64,000 bases of DNA from an uncultured Roseburia sp. (GTDB taxonomy: Bacteria > Bacillota > Clostridia > Lachnospirales > Lachnospiraceae): assembly GCA_947573605.1 (NCBI GenBank), contig CANPGM010000004.1, positions 58,634 through 122,633 of the forward strand, written 5' to 3'. The first letter of the stretch is position 1, and each line of letters begins with the position of its first letter. Below the pieces are notes generated by a model. That model saw only the letters and a program-made list of their open reading frames with translations. It did no database searches and was not told the DNA's origin. A program made the position numbers and the translations under genes. Positions 14,161 through 24,514 of the stretch are shown here, piece after piece.

Positions 14161-15231
14161 TCACACATATAAAATCCGATGTCCCGCCGCCTTTTTAAGG
14201 CGGTTCATAACTGCCTCGAAAAGCCCTTTCGCCGCAAAGCTTTCGGAATAAATGATATCAACCTCTGATTGATCAAATTCCCGCAAAATTTTATATAAAT
14301 GACGCGCAATCGCATCCTTATCCTCTCTCGCACCAATACTTACCGTAAAATCGCTCAGATACTGTTCTTTTGTTTCGTCGGTCGCAATTACTCCAACCTT
14401 TAACCCCTCCTTCTTTTTTGTTTTGATCAGCTCATTGATGCTTTTTACTACAGATGCCATATCGCCTTCTACCAGCACCAGCTCCGCTTTCGGCGCATAA
14501 TGCCTGTATTTCATCCCAGGCGCTTTCGGTTTTAATCCCGACTGTCTGCCGGTCTCCTGCTCTCCCGCAAGAATGCCGGGGTCCATAAAGACTTCCACTC
14601 CAAGCGCTTCTTCCAGCATTTCTTTTGTAATATAACCCGGCCGCAGAATGACAGGCCTTTGTTCCGTTAGATCTACAATCGTCGATTCCAATCCGATTCC
14701 TACGGGTCCGCCGTCCAGAATCAACGGTATCCTTCCGTTCATATCAAATGCAACATGCGACGCTTCCGTAGGGCTCGGCTTTCCGGATGTGTTTGCGCTT
14801 GGAGCCGCAATCAGGCAGCCGCTTTCCTTAATCAGCGCAAGCGCTGCGGCATGATTCGGCATCCTGACCGCAACCGTTTCCATTCCGCCGGTCGTTTCGT
14901 AAGGCACCCTGTCATTCTTCCAAACGATAATGGTAAGCGGCCCCGGCCAAAATGCAGCCGCAAGCTTAAGCGCGGTTTCCGGCACTTCTTTTGCAATCAA
15001 GGCAAGCTCTTTTATCTCCTGAATATGTACAATCAAAGGGTTGTCCGAGGGCCGGCCTTTCGCCGCATATATTTTCTTAGAAGCGTCCGGCCGCAGCGCG
15101 TCCGCGCCGAGTCCGTATACTGTTTCCGTCGGAAACGCCACCAGTTCCCCCTGCCGGATCAGCTCCGCCGCTTTTTTTATAACCTCCGTATCAATATGGC
15201 GGGAATCTATTTTCAACAATTGGGTCTGCAT
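14161..15231 (-). CDS. tsaC: Threonylcarbamoyl-AMP synthase (Sua5/YwlC, TsaC)
   Basis: AFPTETVYGLGADAL, KGRPSDNPLIVHI; start MQTQLLK after SD GAGAGG. Confidence 0.9.
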   Translation of the reverse strand: MQTQLLKIDSRHIDTEVIKKAAELIRQGELVAFPTETVYGLGADALRPDASKKIYAAKGRPSDNPLIVHIQEIKELALIAKEVPETALKLAAAFWPGPLTIIVWKNDRVPYETTGGMETVAVRMPNHAAALALIKESGCLIAAPSANTSGKPSPTEASHVAFDMNGRIPLILDGGPVGIGLESTIVDLTEQRPVILRPGYITKEMLEEALGVEVFMDPGILAGEQETGRQSGLKPKAPGMKYRHYAPKAELVLVEGDMASVVKSINELIKTKKKEGLKVGVIATDETKEQYLSDFTVSIGAREDKDAIARHLYKILREFDQSEVDIIYSESFAAKGLFEAVMNRLKKAAGHRILYV

Positions 15232-15246
15232 TTTTCCTCTCATTCC

Positions 15247-15259
15247 GCCGTTTTACGGC
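15247..15259 (-). promoter_or_regulatory. SD-adjacent hairpin upstream of tsaC
   Basis: Minus strand GCCGT-AAA-ACGGC-GGAATGAGAGGAAAAATG. Confidence 0.6.
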
Positions 15260-15410
15260 ATCCACGTAAAACTTTATCCTATTTCCCCTATTGCAATCCA
15301 TTATGGCACAATTCCTATTTTTAGGCAACCTTCTTTTATATGGTACGCCCTTGCAAATGCCGGTCATTGTCTTGTATGCACTTTAGTACACGTTTTTTTT
15401 CACGAATGAC

Positions 15411-15439
15411 TTGTAATGCAATTTTTTTTGTATTAGAAT
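15411..15439 (+). promoter_or_regulatory. Putative sigma-A promoter of ferredoxin gene
   Basis: TTGTAA-17 bp-TAGAAT. Confidence 0.5.
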
Positions 15440-15465
15440 AATCAATAGGCTATCCGTTTCGATAG

Positions 15466-15672
<207 letters not shown>

Positions 15673-15701
15673 TCTTTGAAGAAAGCAAAAATCAGACACA
15701 T

Positions 15702-15740
15702 AAAGACCCTGTCTCCGTAAGCGGAGAACAGGGTCTTTTT
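15702..15740 (+). terminator. Bidirectional terminator
   Basis: AAAGACCCTGTCTCCG-TAAG-CGGAGAACAGGGTCTTTTT. Confidence 0.85.
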
Positions 15741-15759
15741 ACAGAAACAAAGCGACTTC

Positions 15760-16392
15760 TCAGATTTTCTTTGTTTTCTGTGCACGGTTCTTTTTCCAGT
15801 TTTTAATCCCGAAGCTTCTTTTCTTTTTCAGGTTCCCTCGGATCGCCTCGTCAAGAATGCGAAAGTGTTCTTCTTCCGCCTCTTCCCGCTCACGCATCAG
15901 ATAATTCATCTCTTTTAATACCTGTTCGCTTACATTGTCGCTGATGTTTTTACTCAGCGCCTCGTTATTTGCCGCGATTGCCTTTTCTACTATTTCTGTC
16001 ATTAATTCCGTAAACTGTGCCATCCGATCCGTATTGTCAAGAATGCTCTTTGTATTCTCCTTCGACGACACCATATACGGGCTGCGAAACAGGACTGTCC
16101 CCTGAAGAGACTTATCCGTCAGGTCCGTATCCAGCCCCGAAGTCAGCTCCGGTAATTTTTCGGAAATATTTCCGCTATGTACGATCATGCGAATTGCCTT
16201 TAACTGATAGCCTTTTTCTTTCAATTCTTTTATTTTCAAAAAATCATTTATATTTTCCTGCGTATAATACCTGTGGCCCATTTCGTTTCTCGGAATATCC
16301 AGCTCAAGTTCATCTTCCCAGTAACGCAATACATGCGACTCCACATTTACTAAACTCGCGGCGTCGGAAATCATGTAACGTACCTTTTCCAT
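15760..16392 (-). CDS. MerR-family transcriptional regulator
   Basis: MEKVRYMISDAASLVNVESHVLRYWEDEL...GHRYYTQENIN. Confidence 0.85.
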   Translation of the reverse strand: MEKVRYMISDAASLVNVESHVLRYWEDELELDIPRNEMGHRYYTQENINDFLKIKELKEKGYQLKAIRMIVHSGNISEKLPELTSGLDTDLTDKSLQGTVLFRSPYMVSSKENTKSILDNTDRMAQFTELMTEIVEKAIAANNEALSKNISDNVSEQVLKEMNYLMREREEAEEEHFRILDEAIRGNLKKKRSFGIKNWKKNRAQKTKKI

Positions 16393-16529
16393 TGCTTGTC
16401 CTCCTTCTAAGCAGCAGGGATTGCCGCAATAATGCGACAGCCCTTTTCTTGTTTTTATTATAGCTTTATTAAATTCGGCACACAATGAAAATCGCTCGCC
16501 TTATTTTGACAGCCTTCGCGTTTTTTCTG

Positions 16530-17012
16530 CTACTGAATAATACCGCATCCGATTTTTTCTCCCGAATTGCCGGACGGCTGTGTCGTAAAATCGTCCGGTT
16601 CCGCATGAACGACAATCGATCGTCCAATGATCTCCGGAATCGTTATCCGTTTATCATAAAACGCCATCCATGCATAGCCTTCATTTCCGAGCAGCGGCAT
16701 CAGATCCCCGGTATGATTGGGATGGTCCGCTTTTGTTCTGCTGTAATGATTTCCCGTTTGATCAAACGGTTTCGTACAGTCGCCTTTTTCATGGATATGC
16801 AGCGCATATACATTCACGGCGCCTTTTTTTGTTACGTTTGGCAGATTGAACAATTCCGCCTCTACTAAGACACCGTCGTTTTGAGTCCTGTAGAATTTTA
16901 CCAATCCATTTAAATCCGGATATTTGTCATTTCCCGTAATCCACGCAACCGCATCCGGGTTTCCGATTCTTAAAATGTCATTATAAAGCGTTCCGGGCAT
17001 ACTTTCTCTCAT
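16530..17012 (-). CDS. Cu/Zn superoxide dismutase-family protein, no signal peptide
   Basis: LHIHEKGDC, GNHYS...HPNHTGDL, IVVHAEPDDF...GNSGEKIGCGII. Confidence 0.8.
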   Translation of the reverse strand: MRESMPGTLYNDILRIGNPDAVAWITGNDKYPDLNGLVKFYRTQNDGVLVEAELFNLPNVTKKGAVNVYALHIHEKGDCTKPFDQTGNHYSRTKADHPNHTGDLMPLLGNEGYAWMAFYDKRITIPEIIGRSIVVHAEPDDFTTQPSGNSGEKIGCGIIQ

Positions 17013-17120
17013 AAAAATCCCCCGCCGTAAAGCTTTTCTTTCTATTTAATATATGTATCCGGGCAGCGGAGGGATACAGCAAATAAAAAGGAGGCTTCAA
17101 AACGGGCGGCTTTACTGCTT

Positions 17121-18455
17121 TTATTTTTCCATATTTCCGAATTTTGTGTACTGCGGCAGCCAAACCAGATTGATTGTTCCGATCGGACCGTTTCTCTGTT
17201 TTGCAATGATAATTTCGGAAATACCTTTCATATCCGAATCATGATTGTAATAATCGTCGCGGTAAATAAACATAACCACATCGGCGTCCTGCTCGATGGC
17301 TCCCGATTCGCGCAAATCCGACAGCATCGGACGGTGATCCGGGCGCTGTTCCACGGCGCGGGAAAGCTGCGACAATGCAATAACGGGAATTGACAGTTCA
17401 CGGGCAAGCGCCTTTAACGATCGGGAAATTTCCGAAATTTCCTGTTGTCTTGAATCCGACGAACGGCCGGAACCGGACATTAATTGCAAATAGTCGATCA
17501 TAATCAGCTTTAAATTATGTTCGAGCTTATATTTCCGGCATTTGCTCCGAAGCTCCGAAATGGAGATTCCCGGCGTATCGTCAATAATCAGCTTTGAATT
17601 TCCGATCACGCCCGCTCCCTCAATCAGTTTCTCCCAATCGGCGTCCGAAAGATTTCCGGTACGAAGCGCCTGCGCGTCCACATGCGATTCCAATGAGAAC
17701 AGACGATTTACAAGCTGCTCTTTCGACATTTCCAAAGAAAAAATCGCCGTACACAAATCTTCATGAAACGCGGTGTACTGGGCAATATTTAATGCAAACG
17801 CCGTTTTTCCCATAGAAGGACGCGCTGCAATCAAAATCAGATCGGACGGCTGAAGTCCCGCCGTCCGATAGTCCAAGTCGATAAAACCTGTCGGTATTCC
17901 GGTTACATTCCCCGATGCTTTGGCAGAATTTTCGATTTTTTCCAGCGCGTTCATAACTACCTGACGAATCGGTACATAATCACTGCCGCTGCCGCGCGCG
18001 GAGATCAGATCGAAAACTTTTTTTTCGGTCAGATCCATTACGGAATCAATGCTTTCTCTTCCGAGATAACATTCGTTTTCAATTTCTTCATTTAATTTAA
18101 TCAGCCTGCGGCGCAGCGCATGATCTTTTACGATTTTCGCATAATACTTTACATTTGCCGAAGTCGGAACCGCTGTTATCAAATCCCGCACGTAGTCCAG
18201 GCTTGCAATTTCATCCGGAACGTCCTTTTCTTTTAATCTGTTCTGCAGTGTGATAAGATCGACCGGAAGGCCGGCGCCGTACAGTTCAATCATCGCATCA
18301 AACAATACGCCGTACTGGCGATAGTAAAAATCGTCGCCGACCAGCATTTCCATTGCGGTCAGAATGGCGTCTTTGTCCATTATCATAGAACCTATTACAG
18401 ACTGCTCGGCCTCCAGACTGTTCGGCATAATCCGCTTTATAAGCGTCTCTTCCAT
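17121..18455 (-). CDS. dnaB: Replicative DNA helicase
   Basis: IAARPSMGKTAFALNIA, IIAKQRNGPIGTINLVW. Confidence 0.96.
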   Translation of the reverse strand: MEETLIKRIMPNSLEAEQSVIGSMIMDKDAILTAMEMLVGDDFYYRQYGVLFDAMIELYGAGLPVDLITLQNRLKEKDVPDEIASLDYVRDLITAVPTSANVKYYAKIVKDHALRRRLIKLNEEIENECYLGRESIDSVMDLTEKKVFDLISARGSGSDYVPIRQVVMNALEKIENSAKASGNVTGIPTGFIDLDYRTAGLQPSDLILIAARPSMGKTAFALNIAQYTAFHEDLCTAIFSLEMSKEQLVNRLFSLESHVDAQALRTGNLSDADWEKLIEGAGVIGNSKLIIDDTPGISISELRSKCRKYKLEHNLKLIMIDYLQLMSGSGRSSDSRQQEISEISRSLKALARELSIPVIALSQLSRAVEQRPDHRPMLSDLRESGAIEQDADVVMFIYRDDYYNHDSDMKGISEIIIAKQRNGPIGTINLVWLPQYTKFGNMEK

Positions 18456-18458
18456 AAT

Positions 18459-18905
18459 CTATTCCTCTGTCACATGTACAATTAACGTTCCGGTCACTTT
18501 CGGATGAAGCTTAATTCCCACTTCTACCATACCAAACGATTTGATTGCCTCCGGAAGCAGCATCTTCTTTTTGTCCAGTTCCAGACCAAGCTGCTTTTTC
18601 GCTTCCTGCGCAATTTCTTTTGTGGATACGGAGCCGAAAATTCTTCCTCCCTCTCCGCCTTTCATCTTAACGACTACTTTTTTATCTTTCAATTCCTCCG
18701 CAAGCGCAAGCGCCGCCTCATAATTTTCCTGTGCGACTTTATCCGCATGCTGATTTTTCAGTTTTAAATCATTTAAGTTTTTCGCATTTGCTTCAACGCC
18801 AAGCTTTTTCGGAAAAATCGCATTGCGCGCATAACCGTCGCTTACGTTTACAATTTCCCCTTTTTTCCCAAGCGCTTTTACGTCTTCTAACAAAATTACT
18901 TTCAT
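18459..18905 (-). CDS. rplI: 50S ribosomal protein L9
   Basis: [33 protein letters not shown]. Confidence 0.97.
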   Translation of the reverse strand: MKVILLEDVKALGKKGEIVNVSDGYARNAIFPKKLGVEANAKNLNDLKLKNQHADKVAQENYEAALALAEELKDKKVVVKMKGGEGGRIFGSVSTKEIAQEAKKQLGLELDKKKMLLPEAIKSFGMVEVGIKLHPKVTGTLIVHVTEE

Positions 18906-18920
18906 TCCGTCCTCCGTTCC

Positions 18921-18933
18921 GCCGCCGCGCGGC
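18921..18933 (-). promoter_or_regulatory. SD-adjacent GC hairpin upstream of rplI
   Basis: Minus strand GCCGCGCGGCGGCGGAACGGAGG...ATG. Confidence 0.5.
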
Positions 18934-18953
18934 TTTCTGCATGTCTGTATTTC

Positions 18954-21008
18954 TTATTTATCTGCAATGGCCCCTTCTTTTAACATATCGTCAAGCGTAC
19001 TTTGAATCATACGTTTGGCTTCCGCTACGGTGCAGTTCGTAAGCTGCGCTCCTGCGACATTCAAATGTCCGCCGCCGCCGAGGCGCTCCATAATAAGCTG
19101 CACGTTAATTTCGTCAATCGAACGGGAACTTACGTATATCTTTCCCTGATATTCTGTCAGTACAAAAGAAGCCTTGATTCCAACAATATTTAAAAGTTCG
19201 TTTGCCGCCTGTGCACCTACAATTGTAGGGCTTTCTACATTATCTGCAGGACAGACGGAAATCGCAAACGCGCCGCGGTAAACCTCCGCACGACGGACCG
19301 CTTCGGCTCTTGCTTTATACGCCGTCATGTCGTCCCGCAGCAGCTTTCGCACACGCGTTACCTCGGCGCCCGCCCTTCTTAAATACGCGGCGGCTTCAAA
19401 GGTTCTGACGCCTGTTTTCGTAACAAAATTATTGGTATCTATCAAGATTCCGGCATAGATACAGTCCGCCTCGCAAGGCTCAAGTCTGATATTTTCGGAA
19501 AAATACTGCAGTACTTCGGCTATCATTTCACACGCGCTTGAAGCATACGGCTCAATATAGGAAAGTACCGGATTCTCAATGACTTCGCTTCCCTGCCTGT
19601 GGTGATCAAACACACAGACCGTATCGGTTCTTTTCAACAATTCCGGACATTCCGTATAGCTTGGGCGATTCGTATCGACTACCATAACCAGCGTGTTGTG
19701 ATTGGTAATAGAAAGCGCCTCTTCGCTGTTAATAAATAAGTCCGCCGGATATCCTCTTTCTTCCGTAAAGCATTCTACCAGAGGTCTTAACGATGTTGTG
19801 ACTTCGTTTATGACAATCTGCGCTTTCTTTCCCAGTACTTTCGCAGCGCAGTATACGCCGATAGCCGCGCCGAGGGAATCCACATCGCTGATAGAATGGC
19901 CCATAATAACGACATGTTCTCTGCTTTCTAACATTTCCCGCAGGGCATGCGCCTTGACTCTCGCTTTCACACGGGTATTCCGCTCTACCTGCTTTGTTTT
20001 TCCGCCGTAATAAGAGACCTCTTCTCCTTCACGCACCACAACCTGATCTCCGCCGCGTCCCAACGCAAGGTCGATACCCATGCGGGCATACTCGTAATTC
20101 TGATTATAGCTGACTCCTTCGGAGCCGATTCCGATACTTAACGTAACGGCCATTTCGTTTCCGACTTTTACCCCTTTTACATCTTCAATCAGGCTGAATC
20201 TGTCCTGTTTTAGCTGATCCAGATATTTGTGCCGGAATACAATAAAATACTTGTCCTTTTCTATTTTCCTGACTAATGCGTCAATCTCCGCAAAGTATTT
20301 GTTTACCTTCCGGTCGACTAACGCCGTAAGCAGCGAACGTTTTACCTCTTCGATACTGTTTAAGGCTTCCTCGTAATTGTCAATATATACAAGCCCCGCT
20401 ACAAGCTGCTGTTCTCTGTTGTCGCGGATGTACTGATTCAGCTCCGTTTCATCAAACAAATACAGCGCCGTCAAATATTCGCTTCCTTCTTCCAGCGATA
20501 CAATTTCGCTTTCTTCAGTGAGCGAATCAAAATAGATTCTGCGCATTGTCGCACGATAAAACTTCTCCCCCAGCTCCAGATTTACCGCGTATACATCCTC
20601 ATCTTTCTGCAAAAGCTCTTTGGTCAGACTCGGAAATACCGTCGTAATAGACTTATGATATTTTTTTTCTTTTCCCGTTATTTCCGTAAATTTGTCATTG
20701 ACCCATAACAGCCGCGCATTATAGTCCAAAAGCGCATAAGGAACCTCCATTTCGTTCAAAAGCTGCTTTTGTACGGTAGCATATCTTGTGGCAAAATTTA
20801 TCATTTCGTTTAAAAGCTGCGTTCTGCTTTTTCTGCCTACAAGCTGCATGGTAACAAAATAAACTGCAATTAATCCGGAAAATAAAATACCGTCCGTAAT
20901 ATTATGTCTGTATAGCAGAATATTAAAAAGAATTAATAATATGGTAAAAAACAGCGGGAGATATAGATAAAATCGCAGTTTTCCTTTTATTTCTACTGTA
21001 GTTTTCAT
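18954..21008 (-). CDS. gdpP: GdpP-type c-di-AMP phosphodiesterase (PAS/degenerate GGDEF/DHH-DHHA1)
   Basis: VIMGHSISDVDSLGAA, VFDHHRQ, GGGGHLNVAGAQL; N-terminal TMs. Confidence 0.92.
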   Translation of the reverse strand: MKTTVEIKGKLRFYLYLPLFFTILLILFNILLYRHNITDGILFSGLIAVYFVTMQLVGRKSRTQLLNEMINFATRYATVQKQLLNEMEVPYALLDYNARLLWVNDKFTEITGKEKKYHKSITTVFPSLTKELLQKDEDVYAVNLELGEKFYRATMRRIYFDSLTEESEIVSLEEGSEYLTALYLFDETELNQYIRDNREQQLVAGLVYIDNYEEALNSIEEVKRSLLTALVDRKVNKYFAEIDALVRKIEKDKYFIVFRHKYLDQLKQDRFSLIEDVKGVKVGNEMAVTLSIGIGSEGVSYNQNYEYARMGIDLALGRGGDQVVVREGEEVSYYGGKTKQVERNTRVKARVKAHALREMLESREHVVIMGHSISDVDSLGAAIGVYCAAKVLGKKAQIVINEVTTSLRPLVECFTEERGYPADLFINSEEALSITNHNTLVMVVDTNRPSYTECPELLKRTDTVCVFDHHRQGSEVIENPVLSYIEPYASSACEMIAEVLQYFSENIRLEPCEADCIYAGILIDTNNFVTKTGVRTFEAAAYLRRAGAEVTRVRKLLRDDMTAYKARAEAVRRAEVYRGAFAISVCPADNVESPTIVGAQAANELLNIVGIKASFVLTEYQGKIYVSSRSIDEINVQLIMERLGGGGHLNVAGAQLTNCTVAEAKRMIQSTLDDMLKEGAIADK

Positions 21009-21179
21009 TCACTCTCATACCCCGTTTAAATCAACAATTTGGAAATATCTTTTGATATTTATATTATCTCAAAGTATCATGATTCTTTATTATACCATTT
21101 TACCGGCTCAATATAAAGCATATTTTTATATTAGGCGGCTGCCCGTAGAATCGAATCCGAACCGTTACAAAAAAAATCC

Positions 21180-21251
21180 CCTTTTAAACCAATCCCATTC
21201 GTCAAGCCATTCTTACTATGTGCTTTAACGAAATGGCATCACTTTAAAAGG
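21180..21251 (-). terminator. Terminator with unusually long internal loop
   Basis: Minus CCCTTTTAAA...TTTAAAAGGGGATTTTTTTT with inner GCCATTTCG/GAATGGC pairing. Confidence 0.55.
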
Positions 21252-21259
21252 GTCGCATT

Positions 21260-21919
21260 TTATTCGTCCAATGTTAAATAAATTCCTTTGTCCATGTCGT
21301 CAATTAAATTATTCGATAAAATCTGCGTTCCGGTTACCGCGGCAGGAAGCGTGTCTGAAAACAGCTCTTCCTGCTCCAGATACCCGGCCTGCTCTACTTT
21401 TGTATTGTAACGGCAGGTAATATATCCGGTTTCAAGAACACTGCTGCATACCGGAAAAATAATCTCCCGCCATCCGTTTTCCACGGTGTCGCTTATGATT
21501 ACAGGTGTTCTTACGCCTGCAAAACTGCCGATTACATGAAAATCGCTTCCATTCTCTTCCAGCAGCAGCACACAATCTCCGCCGTCCTTCATTGTATATT
21601 CGCCGATTACGGCTGCTGCAATTTCATTCTTGCCGTCTTCGTTTAAATCAACATAATTATAGTAATACCTTGTTTCCGCCAGGCGCTCGTCCGGTATTTG
21701 GTAATATTCCGTTAAAAAAGCCGCAAGCAAAGGATTATGTTCCGTCTCCGAAAAAACGATTGTCAGATTCGGAACATCCGGTCCTTCCCCAAGCGCGTCA
21801 AAAAAAGAATCCTGTTCGTTTTCCTTCTCTGTCGGCTCACTACAGCCCTGACATATAACAAAAAACAGTAGCAATGCCGTTAATAGCCCTGTCCGTCTGA
21901 TAAGTGATTTCCGTTTCAT
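21260..21919 (-). CDS. Hypothetical lipoprotein
   Basis: MKRKSLIRRTGLLTALLLFFVICQGCSE lipobox. Confidence 0.7.
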   Translation of the reverse strand: MKRKSLIRRTGLLTALLLFFVICQGCSEPTEKENEQDSFFDALGEGPDVPNLTIVFSETEHNPLLAAFLTEYYQIPDERLAETRYYYNYVDLNEDGKNEIAAAVIGEYTMKDGGDCVLLLEENGSDFHVIGSFAGVRTPVIISDTVENGWREIIFPVCSSVLETGYITCRYNTKVEQAGYLEQEELFSDTLPAAVTGTQILSNNLIDDMDKGIYLTLDE

Positions 21920-22085
21920 GATGTCGGATACTCCTGTCTGCTTATAGATATGTATCAAGTTACGCCGTTTTTCAGATATAAAAATCCGGTCGCCTGACTA
22001 AGCCATAATAGCATATAATATGCAGGAAAATCCTTAATAATATATTAATTTTTACGAAATATTGCTGACAAATTCTTCAAAAAAA

Positions 22086-22105
22086 GAGGATGCCGCAGCA
22101 TCCTC
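22086..22105 (-). terminator. Terminator of rpsF-ssb-rpsR operon
   Basis: Minus GAGGATGC-TGCG-GCATCCTCTTTTTTT. Confidence 0.8.
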
Positions 22106-22118
22106 CTATATAAAACGT

Positions 22119-22382
22119 TTATTCGCATACGTACGGCATAAGCGCAACATGACGCGCTCTTTTAATCGCCGATGTTAATGCTCTCTGATGTTTCGCACAG
22201 TTACCTGTAATACGGCGCGGAAGAATTTTTCCTCTCTCAGAGATGTATCTTTTTAATTTGTTTGTATCTTTGTAATCAATTACATTATCTTTACCGCAGA
22301 ATACACAAACTTTTTTTCTTCTATGCATCGGACGTCTCTTCATGGAGCCGCCTTCTTTATCTGCTGCCTTATTAAAAGCCAT
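22119..22382 (-). CDS. rpsR: 30S ribosomal protein S18
   Basis: [54 protein letters not shown]. Confidence 0.95.
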   Translation of the reverse strand: MAFNKAADKEGGSMKRRPMHRRKKVCVFCGKDNVIDYKDTNKLKRYISERGKILPRRITGNCAKHQRALTSAIKRARHVALMPYVCE

Positions 22383-22397
22383 GATTTCCTCCATTCT

Positions 22398-22412
22398 GCC
22401 GCCAATTGCGGC
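22398..22412 (-). promoter_or_regulatory. SD-adjacent hairpin upstream of rpsR
   Basis: Minus GCCGC-AATTG-GCGGC-AGAATGGAGGAAATCATG. Confidence 0.6.
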
Positions 22413-22466
22413 GCTAACTTAAAACTGATGCCGGCCGGTCAACAAAAGGCTCTGCTTGCAGAACTC

Positions 22467-22907
22467 CTAGTTAAACGGCAGCTCTTCGTCTATTCCGTCA
22501 GGAATATTCATAAAACCGTCTCCTGCGGCGCTGCCGGGCGACGGTCTGTCAACCGGTATAAATCCGGAATTATCTCCGCCCGCGTTTTTGCTTTCCGCAA
22601 ATTCGCACTCTTCAACAACCACGTCTGTAGTGTACACTTTCTGGCCGTCTCGATTCGTATAGCTTCCGGTCTGAATACGCCCGGTAATCGCTACTTTTGT
22701 TCCCTTGCGGAGATACTTTTCCGCAAATTCACCAAGACGACCGAATGCTACGCAGCCGATAAAATCCGCGCTCTGCTGATCGCCGTCTCTCTTAAATCTG
22801 CGGTCCACCGCGATTGTATATCTTGCAACTGCGGTTGCCTGCTCCCCCTGGGAATAGCGAACCTCGGGATCTCTGGTCAATCGTCCCATAAGAATCACTT
22901 TATTCAT
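22467..22907 (-). CDS. ssb: Single-stranded DNA-binding protein
   Basis: MNKVILMGRLTRDPEVRY; acidic tail DGIDEELPFN. Confidence 0.96.
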   Translation of the reverse strand: MNKVILMGRLTRDPEVRYSQGEQATAVARYTIAVDRRFKRDGDQQSADFIGCVAFGRLGEFAEKYLRKGTKVAITGRIQTGSYTNRDGQKVYTTDVVVEECEFAESKNAGGDNSGFIPVDRPSPGSAAGDGFMNIPDGIDEELPFN

Positions 22908-22929
22908 ATGCGGTTTCCTCTTTTCAAAT

Positions 22930-23220
22930 CTATGCCTCGTCTTTTCTGACACATAAGAAACGAAGAATGTTGTCCATAATACGAACGTCCTGCTCAACGG
23001 CTGCGGGCACGTTTGCTTCCGCATCAAACTGAATGAAGTAGTAATAACCTTCGGTCATCTTCCGAATCTCGTAAGCAAGCTTTTTCTTGCCCCAGTCTTC
23101 TACTTCCGTTACCGTACCGCCGGCGCGAGTAATATACTCCTTCGCCTTTTCTACGGTTGCCGTTCTCGCATCATCCTCGATCTTTGCACTAACGACGAGC
23201 GCTAACTCATACTTATTCAT
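22930..23220 (-). CDS. rpsF: 30S ribosomal protein S6
   Basis: MNKYELALVVSAKIED...DWGKKKLAYEIRKMTEGYYYFIQFDA. Confidence 0.95.
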   Translation of the reverse strand: MNKYELALVVSAKIEDDARTATVEKAKEYITRAGGTVTEVEDWGKKKLAYEIRKMTEGYYYFIQFDAEANVPAAVEQDVRIMDNILRFLCVRKDEA

Positions 23221-23328
23221 GCAATTTTCCTCCTTTTGGTCTCTGGCCCATCTTCCGGTTCCGAAAAATGAGCAAGGATAATTTTAACATATCACAAGCA
23301 GTTACTATAGCATGGTTTTCGCGGAATT

Positions 23329-23520
23329 TCAAGCTTTTTTTCGGATTTCTTTCGTATTTTTTTCCACAAGCTTTCTTGCAATCATAATCTGATGACCGCA
23401 CCCGGTACATTTTAACCGAAAATCTGCCCCTACGCGCAAAATTTCCCACTCGCTGCTGCCGCAGGGATGCTTTTTTTTCAGGCGGACGATGTCGCCCACT
23501 TCATAATTGATTCCGTTCAT
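23329..23520 (-). CDS. DUF951-family protein
   Basis: YEVGDIVRLKKKHPCGSSEWEILRVGADFRLKCTGCGHQIMI. Confidence 0.85.
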   Translation of the reverse strand: MNGINYEVGDIVRLKKKHPCGSSEWEILRVGADFRLKCTGCGHQIMIARKLVEKNTKEIRKKA

Positions 23521-23537
23521 GCTTTTCCCCGTTTCCC

Positions 23538-23553
23538 CGCCGTCTGCGGCGGC
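23538..23553 (-). promoter_or_regulatory. Hairpin upstream of DUF951 gene
   Basis: CCGCCG-TCTG-CGGCGG, next to GGGGAAACGGGGAAAAGCATG. Confidence 0.5.
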
Positions 23554-23573
23554 GCAAATATTGCTCTGTCTGA

Positions 23574-23750
23574 TTACTCTGCGATCTCATACTGCATCAT
23601 TTCGTATTTCAGTTTTATACCTTCTGAAATCTCTGCGGGAAGCAGCGCCCGTGCGACCAGCTTCGGTTCCGCAGAAGAATCGTCTGTCCGCTTCAGATTT
23701 GCATAATCTCCGTCAATACTCAGCACTTCATAGTAAAGCGTTTCAAACAT
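23574..23750 (-). CDS. Small conserved hypothetical protein (58 aa, below ORF-track cutoff)
   Basis: MFETLYYEVLSIDGDYANLKRTDDSSAEPKLVARALLPAEISEGIKLKYEMMQYEIAE. Confidence 0.7.
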   Translation of the reverse strand: MFETLYYEVLSIDGDYANLKRTDDSSAEPKLVARALLPAEISEGIKLKYEMMQYEIAE

Positions 23751-23788
23751 CTGACATCTCCCTGTTCTTTCAATAATAATATTTGAAT

Positions 23789-24514
23789 TTATCCGACAGT
23801 CAGTTTTCCAAAAATCTCACCCAGTCCCGCCTGGATGACAAGATCCGCCCTGCCGTCCATCGGCGTCGTGGATTTATTAATTAAAACCAGCTTATTTCCT
23901 CTGTAGTAGTCAATTAATCCTGCCGCCGGGTAGACCGCAAGCGAGGTGCCGCCAATAATCAGCATATCCGCATGACTGATATAAAATACGGCGTCTTCCA
24001 ACGTCTTCTGATCCAAACCTTCCTCATATAATACGACATCCGGTTTAATCTGTCCGCCGCACGAATCACAAAGCGGAATATCTTTTGAATCCAGAATATA
24101 CTGCGCGTCAAAATTTTTTTTGCATTTTCTGCAATAATTCCTGTGCACGCTTCCGTGAAGCTCCAGCACGGTTTTGCTGCCCGCCGCCTGATGAAGCCCG
24201 TCTATATTCTGTGTAATTACGGCTTTCAGCTTCCCGGCCCGTTCCAGTTCGGCAAGCATTTTATGCGTAATATTCGGTTTCGCGTCTATACATAACATTT
24301 TTTCCCGGTAAAAACGGTAAAATTCTTCCGTGTTCCTTTCATAAAAGGAATGACTTAAAATTGTTTCCGGCGGATAGTCGTATTTTTGGTGGTACAGGCC
24401 GTCGACACTCCGAAAATCCGGTATACCGCTCTCTGTCGAAACGCCTGCGCCGCCGAAAAATACAATATTATCGGATTCTTCTACCATTTTTCTGAATTTT
24501 TCCGAATCAGCCAT
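23789..24514 (-). CDS. Sir2-family NAD-dependent deacylase
   Basis: FFGGAGVSTESGIPDFRS, TQNIDGLHQAAG, CxxC..CxxC zinc site. Confidence 0.95.
   Translation of the reverse strand: MADSEKFRKMVEESDNIVFFGGAGVSTESGIPDFRSVDGLYHQKYDYPPETILSHSFYERNTEEFYRFYREKMLCIDAKPNITHKMLAELERAGKLKAVITQNIDGLHQAAGSKTVLELHGSVHRNYCRKCKKNFDAQYILDSKDIPLCDSCGGQIKPDVVLYEEGLDQKTLEDAVFYISHADMLIIGGTSLAVYPAAGLIDYYRGNKLVLINKSTTPMDGRADLVIQAGLGEIFGKLTVG

Noticed and set aside
14755-15324. Plus-strand 189-aa ORF
   Set aside because: Antisense to tsaC, no support
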